Below are positions 35,372-42,046 of a stretch of 42,046 nucleotides of DNA, one piece after another. Under the pieces are notes generated by a model. It was not told the origin of the DNA. It ran no database searches and was given only the letters and a program-made list of their open reading frames with translations. How positions within the stretch are numbered: position 1 is the first letter of the stretch; every line of letters starts with the position of its first letter. The DNA comes from an uncultured Porphyromonadaceae bacterium (GTDB lineage Bacteria; Bacteroidota; Bacteroidia; Bacteroidales; Muribaculaceae), in contig CABUIC010000023.1 of NCBI GenBank assembly GCA_902491515.1, forward strand, positions 1-42,046, in the 5' to 3' direction. The position numbers and the translations under genes were made by a program.

Positions 35372-37738
35372 CTATTCCAGAAACTTCGGTGCCGGGAGGT
35401 AGACCCCGAAGGAGATGCCGACGTTCACTTTCGAGCCTTCCGTGGCCGTATAGTTCACGTAGCCTCCGACCGTGGCGAAAGGCAGCTTGTACATCGCGTC
35501 GAACTCCACGAACGGAGTGAAATGCCCGAACCAGCGCCCGTAGCGCGCCGTGTGCAGTCCGTCGTTGCTGTCGAGGATGCGGCGCATCGGAGCGAAAACA
35601 TGCCCCGTCACCCGCAGGGAGAAACTGTCGTTGAGCTTGTATATAGGCGTGAGGCCGACGGCCACGTAGCTGTTGGCGCGAAGTGCCGTGTTGAACGCGT
35701 TGTCGCTCGACGGCGTGGGCGTATAGGCCGGAGCCGTGCTCAGCGCCGCATAGTAGTTCTCCAGCAACTTGCGGCTGCTCACAAGCGCCTCGCCCCGGAA
35801 CCCCAGCGACCAGTGCTTCCCGAGGTCAAGGAACAGACGGTACTTACCGTAGAACTGACCCCAGGCCTGATGGTCGCTGTTCTCCGAGAAGGCCGCTTCC
35901 GGACGCAGCGAATTGGTGTACTTCGAGCGCCCCAGGAAGCCCGACACGCCCAGATGGCACTGATAGCCCGATGTCGGGAAATTGAGGTCGTTCAGCGTAT
36001 AGGCGTCATACGACACATTGGCCTTCCCGAGGTCCAGAAGCACGTGGTCGCGCCCCGCGGCGAAACTCTCGGCGTCAGTGCTCTGGTAGAAACTGTTGTA
36101 CATCCGGCCTCCGCCGACTCCTACCTCTATCGTGCCCATACGCCCCGCCGACGAGCCCCAGTAGAGCTTGCCGAAATACTCATGGTTGATGGAGAACGAG
36201 GGCTCGTTGAGGAAAAACAGCTTGTCGTTCACCGGATAGCGCCGGCGCATCACCACAGCGTCAACCCCGAAGGCCGACGGAACGCGCCCGTTGATATTGT
36301 AGCGCGCGCGGAACATCCCCGCCATGTAGCTCTGGCCTATCCACCCCGACAGACTCGTGCTCAGACTGTGGTAGCTCAGCGTGCTGTAGCCCAGAGCCAG
36401 ATAGAGATAGCTGTTCGCCGAAGACGTCAGATAGCCCCCGAGCGAGCCCTTCAGCGGAGCCTTCACCGTGGCCTTCAGGTCCAGATTGAAGAGCCCCGTC
36501 GTGTCGTTGTAGAGAGACTTCACCCGGAAGTCCTGAATCTGCCCCGTGCTCACGGCGCTGTAGTAGGCGCGCCGCACACGGTCCGCTCCGAGCGTGTCCG
36601 TCCCCGCCGCCGGATGGAAGAGTGAATTGATGTATTCGTTCTGGTCCGGGGTGCCTCCGTAAACCTTCACACTGCTGTAGGCCACCTCCGGAGTCCGGGC
36701 GCGGAAACGCTGACGCCTAAGCTCGCGGGCGCGCGCGGGCATGCGCGTGTGTATGCGCCTCTTTATGGAGTCCATCATCTCCATCGCCTTGTCGTAGCCC
36801 CGCTTGTAAATCTCCCGGCCCTTCTGGAAGTCCAGAAGCCCGAAGTCCGACACGTCGACGCGGATCTTGATGCCAGTGTCGGCGGGAACCTCCGTCGACT
36901 GCGGACGGGTGACAAGATAATTCACCTGCTGGATTACCGACGAAGGAATGCTGTCGTCCGGCGACGACACATCCACGCCTATGATTACCGACGGCGCGAA
37001 ATCGCGCTGCATCACGTCCACCGGAAAATTGTCGTAAATACCACCGTCGTAGAGAAGATGCCCGTCCACAACAATGGGCTGGAACACAAGAGGGAAACTC
37101 ATCGACGAACGCACCGCGTCCGCAAGACTCCCGCGCGACAGAACCTCCTTGCGGTTCTGACCAAGGTTGGAGGCCACGCAGCGGAAAGGCACCATCAGCC
37201 TGTTGAAGTCGCGCCCGCACTGCGCCGAATAAGCCTCGAAAAGTTCCACGAAGGCCAGACTCATCGGAATAGGGTTGATGAGCGACGCCGGCGGCTCCTG
37301 GCCCCCCTTCCCGCCGCTCTTCCCAAGCTTTATCGGCATCGTAGCCAGCGCGGGCGAAGCCGCCTCCGACGAGAAGAAATACGTCAGAGCCGGGTCAATC
37401 TTACCCGTGCTCCAGTAGGCGAACTCTTTCGATTCCAGAACCTGCATCATCTCCTCCGGCGTGTGCCCCGTGGCGTAGAACGCACCCATGATGGCACCCA
37501 TCGAAGTGCCCGTCACATAGTCAATAGGTATGTCGTTGTCCTCCAGAGCCTGGATAACGCCCGCGTGGGCTATACCCTTGGCGCCCCCGCCGCTCAGCAC
37601 CAGCCCCACAGACTGATGCTCGCCCCGCCGGCCATCGGAAGAGCCCGAAGCCGACAGGGTAAACATTGACAGGAGGAGAATGATTCCGAGGCTGCGCACA
37701 GCATGCCCGGCCGCTCTTGGCCACATCCGTGTCGTCAT
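35372..37738 (-). CDS. Patatin-like phospholipase with outer-membrane beta barrel
   Basis: This is predicted to be an outer-membrane protein that displays or secretes a patatin-type lipase, similar in design to PlpD. The 788-residue product has an N-terminal hydrophobic signal (SLGIILLLSMFTLSASG). A patatin domain starts near residue 43, with the oxyanion motif GGGAKG at 50-55, nucleophile Ser79 in GTSMG and catalytic Asp231 in DGGIYDN. A middle region with a POTRA-like segment (YSSVKVYGGTPDQNEYINSLF) precedes a C-terminal barrel ending in VGISFGVYLPAPKFLE. It is flanked by a -7 element about 90 bases upstream and a REP just after its stop, and appears monocistronic. Confidence 0.93.
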   Translation of the reverse strand: MTTRMWPRAAGHAVRSLGIILLLSMFTLSASGSSDGRRGEHQSVGLVLSGGGAKGIAHAGVIQALEDNDIPIDYVTGTSMGAIMGAFYATGHTPEEMMQVLESKEFAYWSTGKIDPALTYFFSSEAASPALATMPIKLGKSGGKGGQEPPASLINPIPMSLAFVELFEAYSAQCGRDFNRLMVPFRCVASNLGQNRKEVLSRGSLADAVRSSMSFPLVFQPIVVDGHLLYDGGIYDNFPVDVMQRDFAPSVIIGVDVSSPDDSIPSSVIQQVNYLVTRPQSTEVPADTGIKIRVDVSDFGLLDFQKGREIYKRGYDKAMEMMDSIKRRIHTRMPARARELRRQRFRARTPEVAYSSVKVYGGTPDQNEYINSLFHPAAGTDTLGADRVRRAYYSAVSTGQIQDFRVKSLYNDTTGLFNLDLKATVKAPLKGSLGGYLTSSANSYLYLALGYSTLSYHSLSTSLSGWIGQSYMAGMFRARYNINGRVPSAFGVDAVVMRRRYPVNDKLFFLNEPSFSINHEYFGKLYWGSSAGRMGTIEVGVGGGRMYNSFYQSTDAESFAAGRDHVLLDLGKANVSYDAYTLNDLNFPTSGYQCHLGVSGFLGRSKYTNSLRPEAAFSENSDHQAWGQFYGKYRLFLDLGKHWSLGFRGEALVSSRKLLENYYAALSTAPAYTPTPSSDNAFNTALRANSYVAVGLTPIYKLNDSFSLRVTGHVFAPMRRILDSNDGLHTARYGRWFGHFTPFVEFDAMYKLPFATVGGYVNYTATEGSKVNVGISFGVYLPAPKFLE

Positions 37739-37825
37739 AAATATTTTAGTTGAAGCGTGTGATGAATTTTCCTTTCTGAGATACTAACGCGCGGCGCCCC
37801 CGAAAGGTTCACCCCGCGCACCCTG

Positions 37826-37833
37826 CAAAGATA
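37826..37833 (-). promoter_or_regulatory. Bacteroidetes -7 element of the patatin gene
   Basis: The - strand reads TATCTTTG, with CTTG 20 bases upstream as an imperfect -33. The predicted start near 37820 leaves a leader of about 80 bases. The rest of the 229-base gap holds only the tRNA-Thr terminator. Confidence 0.55.
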
Positions 37834-37912
37834 CGAATTTTTCCCCTCCCCCCCAAGAAAAAACACCCAGACCAGCGTGTACAAGAACTACGCCCTATAC
37901 ACTATGAACAAA

Positions 37913-37951
37913 GGAAAAGTGACAATCAGAAGCGTTGACTGTCTGATTGCC
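37913..37951 (-). terminator. Terminator downstream of tRNA-Thr
   Basis: On the - strand GGCAATCAGA and TCTGATTGTC (37951-37942 and 37930-37921) form a 10-bp stem with one G-U pair, followed by ACTTTTCC. It begins 17 bases after the tRNA 3' end. Confidence 0.6.
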
Positions 37952-37967
37952 ACTCTATTGACTCAAG

Positions 37968-38040
37968 AGCCGCGAGTGGGACTCGAACCCACGACCTTTT
38001 CGTTACGAATGAAATGCTCTACCAACTGAGCTATTGCGGC
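37968..38040 (-). tRNA. tRNA-Thr (anticodon CGT)
   Basis: The - strand cloverleaf has D arm GCTC/GAGC, anticodon loop TTCGTAA with anticodon CGT (reads ACG), and T stem GTGGG/CCCAC with loop TTCGAGT. There are A-C mismatches at acceptor pair 6-67 and anticodon-stem pair 31-39. The discriminator is T, as in the other tRNA-Thr here, and no CCA is encoded. It has its own TAACTTTG promoter and a terminator. Confidence 0.93.
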
Positions 38041-38053
38041 CTGTTTTGCGGTG

Positions 38054-38061
38054 CAAAGTTA
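38054..38061 (-). promoter_or_regulatory. -7 element of tRNA-Thr
   Basis: The - strand reads TAACTTTG (TAnnTTTG), with CTTG 20 bases upstream. It lies 14 bases before the tRNA 5' end and just after the DUF4270 stop. Confidence 0.65.
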
Positions 38062-38066
38062 CGATT

Positions 38067-39443
38067 TTATTTTTGAGTTTGCAAGCTGTAGGTGAATTTT
38101 ATTTTCGCTTCGTCGAGTTTTAACACTACCATCGCCGGCGACATGACGTAGGGGACGATGCTCGATTCTATCATGGTGGTGCCTCCGTAGCCCGACGAGG
38201 CGGACTGCTCGAAGTTGACGGTGACGGGGATGATGAGGAATTCGCAGTCTTCGTCCTTGATTTCGTCTTTGGCGAGCATGGAGGTGATGTAGGAGCGCAT
38301 CGAGCCGAAGTTGTAGCTGCCGGTGGCGGAGCTGTAGGTGGCGTAGAAGGAGTTGACGTTGTCGGTCAGGGAGTTGTTGGCGAAGAATTCTTCGGCTTTG
38401 TCCTTGCGCACCATCAGGGCGTAGGGCGGCGCGCCGACGCCGAGGCTGTTGGCGATGGAGTCGGTGGGGATGGAGAGCGAGAGGGAGTTGATGACGGTGA
38501 GGGCGTTGGAGTTTTGGCGGTAGCGGGAGATGATTTCCCGCGTGGGGAACTTGACTTCCACCTGATACCCGCAGGGGGCCACGAGGAGTTTTTCGCCGCG
38601 GTCGGCGCGCTCGCGGAGAGCGGAGGACATGGAGTAGGCGAAGTTGTTGTTGGTGAGGACTTCGGGGGTTACCATGAAGTAGTCCTGTTGGCTGTCGAGG
38701 GTGTCAGGTTTGCCTTCGTCGTCGGTGAAGATTTTGCGCATGTACATACGCATGGTGGTTTTCTGCACGAGGGTCATGCGGCCGCTGCCGAAGGAGTTTT
38801 CGATGTAGAGGCCGGGGAATACGTTGCGGACGAAGGTCTCGGGGCCGGCGTAGTTGGCGGGATTTTCCTGGAAGGCGCGGAAGAGGCTGCGGCCGAGCTC
38901 GCGCGGGAGCTTCATGCGGATGGAGCGGACGGCGAGTTTGGCGAGGGAGTCGCTTTCGAGCGTCGAGGTGTTGTAGACGGCTGAGGCGAGGGGAGCCGTG
39001 GCGTCGTAGTAGCCCTCGGGGTTGAAGTCGCTGAAGATGGGCGAGGGGAGGGGGCGGGTGAGGGCGTAGGCCTTGAGGCCCATGGGCACGAGGGAGTCGC
39101 CCATGAAGCTTCCCGGGTTGAACTGCATGACGAGCACGAGGGAGTCGACGTTGTCGGCCGTGAAGTTGGCGGTGTCGAGGGCTGTGGCGCTCAGGAACTG
39201 GGTCACTACCGAGCTCGAGAGGGTGCCGTATTCGGGGATGTCGATGGTGCCGAGGAGTTGGTCGATTGTGCGGGAGCGCACGGCGGAGAGGGCTTCGGTG
39301 CGTCCTTCGAGCACGAAGCCCGAGTCGACGCGGATGGCCAGCTGGTCTTCGGCGAGGGAGCCGCCGATCGGGGAGTTTTCATCGCAGGCACAGGCCAGTA
39401 CGAGGGCAAGTACCGCAAGGAGTATAGTGAAGAATTTCGACAT
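38067..39443 (-). CDS. DUF4270-family lipoprotein
   Basis: This is a predicted outer-membrane-associated lipoprotein typical of Bacteroidetes, of unknown function. The 458-residue product starts MSKFFTILLAVLALVLACAC, with lipidation at Cys18 or Cys20, followed by acidic DE, fitting the export signal. The body is beta-rich (VDSLVLVMQFNPGSFMGDS, PGLYIENSFGSGRMTLV) and ends FTYSLQTQK. I recognise the overall pattern as DUF4270 from its length and its position after a short glycogen-synthase-like gene, a pairing I recall from Bacteroides. No catalytic motif is evident. The ATG at 39443 is chosen because 32 residues of proline-rich upstream frame precede the signal peptide. The gap to the upstream gene is 47 bases, so the two are probably co-transcribed. 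Confidence 0.85.
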   Translation of the reverse strand: MSKFFTILLAVLALVLACACDENSPIGGSLAEDQLAIRVDSGFVLEGRTEALSAVRSRTIDQLLGTIDIPEYGTLSSSVVTQFLSATALDTANFTADNVDSLVLVMQFNPGSFMGDSLVPMGLKAYALTRPLPSPIFSDFNPEGYYDATAPLASAVYNTSTLESDSLAKLAVRSIRMKLPRELGRSLFRAFQENPANYAGPETFVRNVFPGLYIENSFGSGRMTLVQKTTMRMYMRKIFTDDEGKPDTLDSQQDYFMVTPEVLTNNNFAYSMSSALRERADRGEKLLVAPCGYQVEVKFPTREIISRYRQNSNALTVINSLSLSIPTDSIANSLGVGAPPYALMVRKDKAEEFFANNSLTDNVNSFYATYSSATGSYNFGSMRSYITSMLAKDEIKDEDCEFLIIPVTVNFEQSASSGYGGTTMIESSIVPYVMSPAMVVLKLDEAKIKFTYSLQTQK

Positions 39444-39490
39444 TTGGCAGGCGAGGGGATGAGAGGGTGGAGGGCTCGGGGCGAGGGGGC

Positions 39491-40300
39491 TCAGAGGCTC
39501 TTGTAGAATTCGTAATAGGCGTCCGTGGCCTCGGGACATTCGCCGGGATAGTCGAGCACGGGCTTGCCGGAGGCCTTGGCATAGGCGATGAGCTCGGGGT
39601 CGGCCTCCGGGGAGCTTACGGCGATGGCGTCGGCGAAGTCGATGGCGAGCTTGTGGAGCTCGCGGTGGGTGTACTCTTCGAGGGCCTTTACTTTCTCCTC
39701 GCTCAGGCCTTCTTCCTTGAGCTTGCGGCCGAAGGCGGGGTTGAACTTTTCGTCGATTTCGGGGTCGGCGGTCAGGGAGTAGACCACCTTGGAGCTGAGG
39801 AAGGAGGGGTCTTCGTTGTATATCTCCTTAATATATACGGGCACGAGACCGGAGAACCAGCCGATGGCGTGGACTATAGAGGGCTCCCAGCGGAGCTTCT
39901 TGACGGTTTCGGCCACGCCGCGCACGAAGAAGATGGCGCGTTCGTCGTTCACCTCCGAGTCGCTCTCGGTCTCGAGGACGCCGTCGGGGCTGTGGCGCGA
40001 GAAAAATTCGTCGTTGTCAATGAAGTACACCTGAAGGCGCGTGGGCTGAAGTGTGGCAACCTTGATAATCAGGGGATAGTCCACATCGTCGATAGGAATG
40101 TTCAGGCCCGAGAGGCGTATCACCTCGTGGAGCTGGTTGCGGCGCTCGTTGATGGCGCCGTAGCGGGGCATGAATGTGCGCACCTCGGCGCCTTTCTCCT
40201 GAAGTCCCTGGGCTATCGTCCGGCTGAACACCGACATGGGGTCGGCGCCCACGTAGGGCTCGATTTCCTGAGATACGTATAATACTTTTTTAACGTCCAT
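39491..40300 (-). CDS. Short glycogen-synthase-like (GT5) protein
   Basis: The 269-residue product aligns by eye with the N-terminal catalytic half of glycogen/starch synthase (KKVLYVSQEIEPYVGADPMS, then GAEVRTFMPRYGAINERRNQL, and IVHAIGWFSGLVPVYIKE). The C-terminal nucleotide-sugar-binding half is absent. At the position of the substrate-binding KxGG loop it has YVGADP, so the key lysine is missing. It may be inactive or have another role. The start at 40300 (MDVKKVLYVS) is preferred over a start 18 bases upstream. A -7 element lies about 35 bases upstream, and a DUF4270 gene follows. Short GT5-like proteins of this kind occur in Bacteroidales as far as I know, so it is probably not a recent truncation. 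Confidence 0.85.
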   Translation of the reverse strand: MDVKKVLYVSQEIEPYVGADPMSVFSRTIAQGLQEKGAEVRTFMPRYGAINERRNQLHEVIRLSGLNIPIDDVDYPLIIKVATLQPTRLQVYFIDNDEFFSRHSPDGVLETESDSEVNDERAIFFVRGVAETVKKLRWEPSIVHAIGWFSGLVPVYIKEIYNEDPSFLSSKVVYSLTADPEIDEKFNPAFGRKLKEEGLSEEKVKALEEYTHRELHKLAIDFADAIAVSSPEADPELIAYAKASGKPVLDYPGECPEATDAYYEFYKSL

Positions 40301-40334
40301 TCCTAAAATTATGCACAATCGGGTAATACGGTTG

Positions 40335-40342
40335 CAAAGATA
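40335..40342 (-). promoter_or_regulatory. -7 element of the GT5-like/DUF4270 operon
   Basis: The - strand reads TATCTTTG, an exact TAnnTTTG match. The predicted start near 40329 gives a leader of about 29 bases. No TTTG -33 is visible at the usual distance. Confidence 0.5.
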
Positions 40343-40429
40343 GTGAAAAAAACCGACATAGCCCCCCGAATTTCATATTTTTAGCACACGGGAGGGCTCG
40401 GAAGGCCCGATTGGACGCCGATAACTGGA

Positions 40430-40468
40430 GGTGGCGGCCGCTTTCCTGAAACCGAAGCGGCCGCCACC
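40430..40468 (-). terminator. Hairpin downstream of the serpin gene
   Basis: A perfect 14-bp inverted repeat, GGTGGCGGCCGCTT (40430-40443) and AAGCGGCCGCCACC (40455-40468), has an 11-base loop and begins 18 bases after the serpin stop on the - strand. There is no T-run (TCCAGTTATC follows), so it may be a transcript-end stabiliser or a weak terminator. Confidence 0.6.
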
Positions 40469-40486
40469 CGATGTTGTCGCGGATGC

Positions 40487-41881
40487 TCAGAGCTTGGTCA
40501 CGCGCCCCATGAAGAGGGGTATGCCGGTGCTCCGCTCGCTGATAAGGAAGAGGAAAGGCCGGTCGAAGACGATATTCTCTTCGTCCACAACGCCGGAGTG
40601 GCCGAGGACGTATGCTCCCGAAGCCGCTTCGGTCTGGCGCTCGTCAACGGCGATGCGGCAGGTCTGAATGAGATTTGCCCCGTGGGGATTATTCCCCTTG
40701 TCGACAATCTTGGCCCGCTCTAAGTCGAACATGCCTGAGAGATCTGCTTTATCGGGGTCAAAGGCGTCTTTAGCACCCATGTAAGACATTACGCCCGCGA
40801 TACGGATTGACTGGTAAGTAATGTCAAAGCGAGGCAGGAACACTCTGTGGTCATCGGGCGGAGTATTGTCTTTCGCCAATAAAGTAAGAGGCTTGACATC
40901 ATCCCTAAGGGCTTCGATGCACTTGTCGATTTCAACCCGGGGCAGAATCAAGGTCATGCAGAAGGCCTCATTGCCGTAAGGCAAGCGGAGAGCCAGATAG
41001 TTTTCAGAGCTTACCTTACGCAGAGTCCGTTTCTCAAGCATCATCATCTTGACGGTAGATTCTGTCCCGTCCTCGTTGTGGAAAACGGCATCTTTAGTTT
41101 CTTTCTCGTCAAAAGGCCATACCCAGCCCCCTCTGAAGTAGAGAATGTTTGTAAGGGCCATGTTGTATGCATCCAAGATAAAGAAACGGTCAAGGAATCC
41201 TTCCGTGGCCTGACGCCCCCAGTCATTGATGACCAAGCCTCCGTCGTCGAATCTGAAATTAGGGAGTACTGTTGTCGGCGCCGCATAATAGTCCTGCATG
41301 GCCTTGACATATGCGGCTTTGACACAGTCTATATACATGGTGGTAAACCATATTGAATTGGCGATTTTGAACTTGGAATTAGGATCAAGGGATGAAAGCT
41401 CCCCGCTGAGAAATCGATAATACTCATTTATTTCCTCAATCGAGTGCCCTTCGAAACCGAGAGCCGTCAGAATCTGGCTTTGTGAGTCGCCTGCCGCTCC
41501 GTTAGCGAGCGCCATCGCGGCATATGACGCACCAAGAGGTGAGAAAACGATGTTGTCAACGGGTCTGTCAAGGGCGCTCTCTAAAGTTTCAACCTCCCGT
41601 TCCTGTAGATTAAGCGCTTCAAACATTTTGAAAGACATGTCGATTGTCGCATCTACAAAACCCTGTTGCTGAGCCGTCAGCTCGATATTGCGGCTTCTTC
41701 CACCCTGCACCGGTGCCGGTTCCTCGGGCACCTCAGGCACCTCAGGCACCTCAGGTGTTTCCGGACCGTCCGGCGTCGGCTCCGGAACATCCTCTGAGCA
41801 AGCCCCGGCCACAGCCACCAACGTCACAGCCACAAGTTCCCGCATGCTCCGGAAAATGTAGTTTTTAAATTTCTTTTTCAT
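40487..41881 (-). CDS. Serpin-family lipoprotein
   Basis: Serpins are suicide inhibitors of serine or cysteine proteases. The 464-residue product begins with a signal ending in VAVAGAC (lipidated Cys28) and SED, consistent with a membrane- or surface-anchored lipoprotein. A Pro-Glu-Val linker (about 33-60) precedes a complete serpin fold with IVFSPLGASYAAMALANGAAG, FKIANSIWF, TNILYFRGGWVWPFD and the terminal RPFLFLISERSTGIPLFMGRV. The reactive-centre hinge DERQTEAASGAYVL (E414 = P17, Thr at P14, small residues after) is of the inhibitory type. Small residues near P1 (S-G-V) would suit elastase-like proteases. Tannerella miropin is a known bacterial example. Confidence 0.93.
   Translation of the reverse strand: MKKKFKNYIFRSMRELVAVTLVAVAGACSEDVPEPTPDGPETPEVPEVPEVPEEPAPVQGGRSRNIELTAQQQGFVDATIDMSFKMFEALNLQEREVETLESALDRPVDNIVFSPLGASYAAMALANGAAGDSQSQILTALGFEGHSIEEINEYYRFLSGELSSLDPNSKFKIANSIWFTTMYIDCVKAAYVKAMQDYYAAPTTVLPNFRFDDGGLVINDWGRQATEGFLDRFFILDAYNMALTNILYFRGGWVWPFDEKETKDAVFHNEDGTESTVKMMMLEKRTLRKVSSENYLALRLPYGNEAFCMTLILPRVEIDKCIEALRDDVKPLTLLAKDNTPPDDHRVFLPRFDITYQSIRIAGVMSYMGAKDAFDPDKADLSGMFDLERAKIVDKGNNPHGANLIQTCRIAVDERQTEAASGAYVLGHSGVVDEENIVFDRPFLFLISERSTGIPLFMGRVTKL
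41727..41756. repeat. 9-bp tandem repeat in the serpin linker
   Basis: Three exact copies of GGCACCTCA (41727-41753) plus a partial copy encode the Pro-Glu-Val repeats of the linker on the - strand. Copy changes would stay in frame and alter linker length. Confidence 0.85.
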
Positions 41882-42046
41882 ACGCGTTTATTTTAGGGAT
41901 ATTCAGTTAATGGCCTCAAACGCACTTAGGGAGAATGGCTAAGAATGGCGTATACGGAGATGGGTGTTGGTCGGGCTGCGATTTTTGGGTTCTCAGACGG
42001 TAAAAACTGTCAATGTAGCAACACAGGGATATGACGGGTCGGCCCC

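Overview
The window reads as a chromosome segment of a GC-rich member of the order Bacteroidales. A Muribaculaceae-like gut organism is my guess, but it is not provable from this sequence alone. The evidence is a SusC/SusD outer-membrane pair, a DUF4270-type lipoprotein, an S9B dipeptidyl peptidase, lipoproteins with acidic residues straight after the lipobox cysteine, and repeated promoters of the Bacteroidetes type (TTTG, then about 19-20 bases, then TAnnTTTG). Shine-Dalgarno sequences are largely absent.

Layout. Bases 1-12,950 hold the classic translation/transcription block on the + strand: tRNA-Gly, tRNA-Thr, tuf, tRNA-Trp, secE, nusG, rplK, rplA, rplJ, rplL, rpoB, rpoC. There is a strong hairpin with a T-run between rplL and rpoB and a GC-rich hairpin after rpoC. 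A Na+-coupled transporter follows on the - strand (13,076-14,416). Next comes a 472-base gap with a candidate regulatory leader, then an isolated susC-susD operon closed by a strong terminator, then a flavodiiron protein. A 9-bp tandem repeat and a near-ideal promoter precede an unusual in-frame fusion of a MalY/PatB-type PLP enzyme to diaminopimelate epimerase (DapF).

From 33,600 back to 23,817 six - strand genes form a probable operon with short gaps or overlaps. In transcription order they are a receiver/PPDK-like ATP-grasp protein, a coiled-coil protein ending in a sliding-clamp-binding-like QLSLF, dipeptidyl peptidase IV, a membrane protein, miaA, and a small secreted protein. efp is divergent from this operon.

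The most interesting region is 34,446-35,355, with a relic at 23,641-23,760. An AT-rich HUH/Y1 transposase of the REP-associated (RAYT) type sits between copies of a 20-bp palindrome, each carrying the 5' GTAG tetranucleotide that is the hallmark of REP/RAYT systems. Two copies form an inverted BIME-like pair. Two are nearly identical 51-bp direct repeats that bracket the gene. About 11 kb away a decayed copy of the transposase promoter and first codons is joined to a variant of the same palindrome. This looks like a complete REP/RAYT system plus a non-autonomous derivative in a Bacteroidales genome.

The right end carries a patatin-like phospholipase with an outer-membrane barrel, a tRNA-Thr, a DUF4270 lipoprotein, a short glycogen-synthase-like protein lacking the usual substrate-binding motif, and a serpin lipoprotein, all on the - strand. 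Function calls rest on motif recognition by eye. No database search was run.
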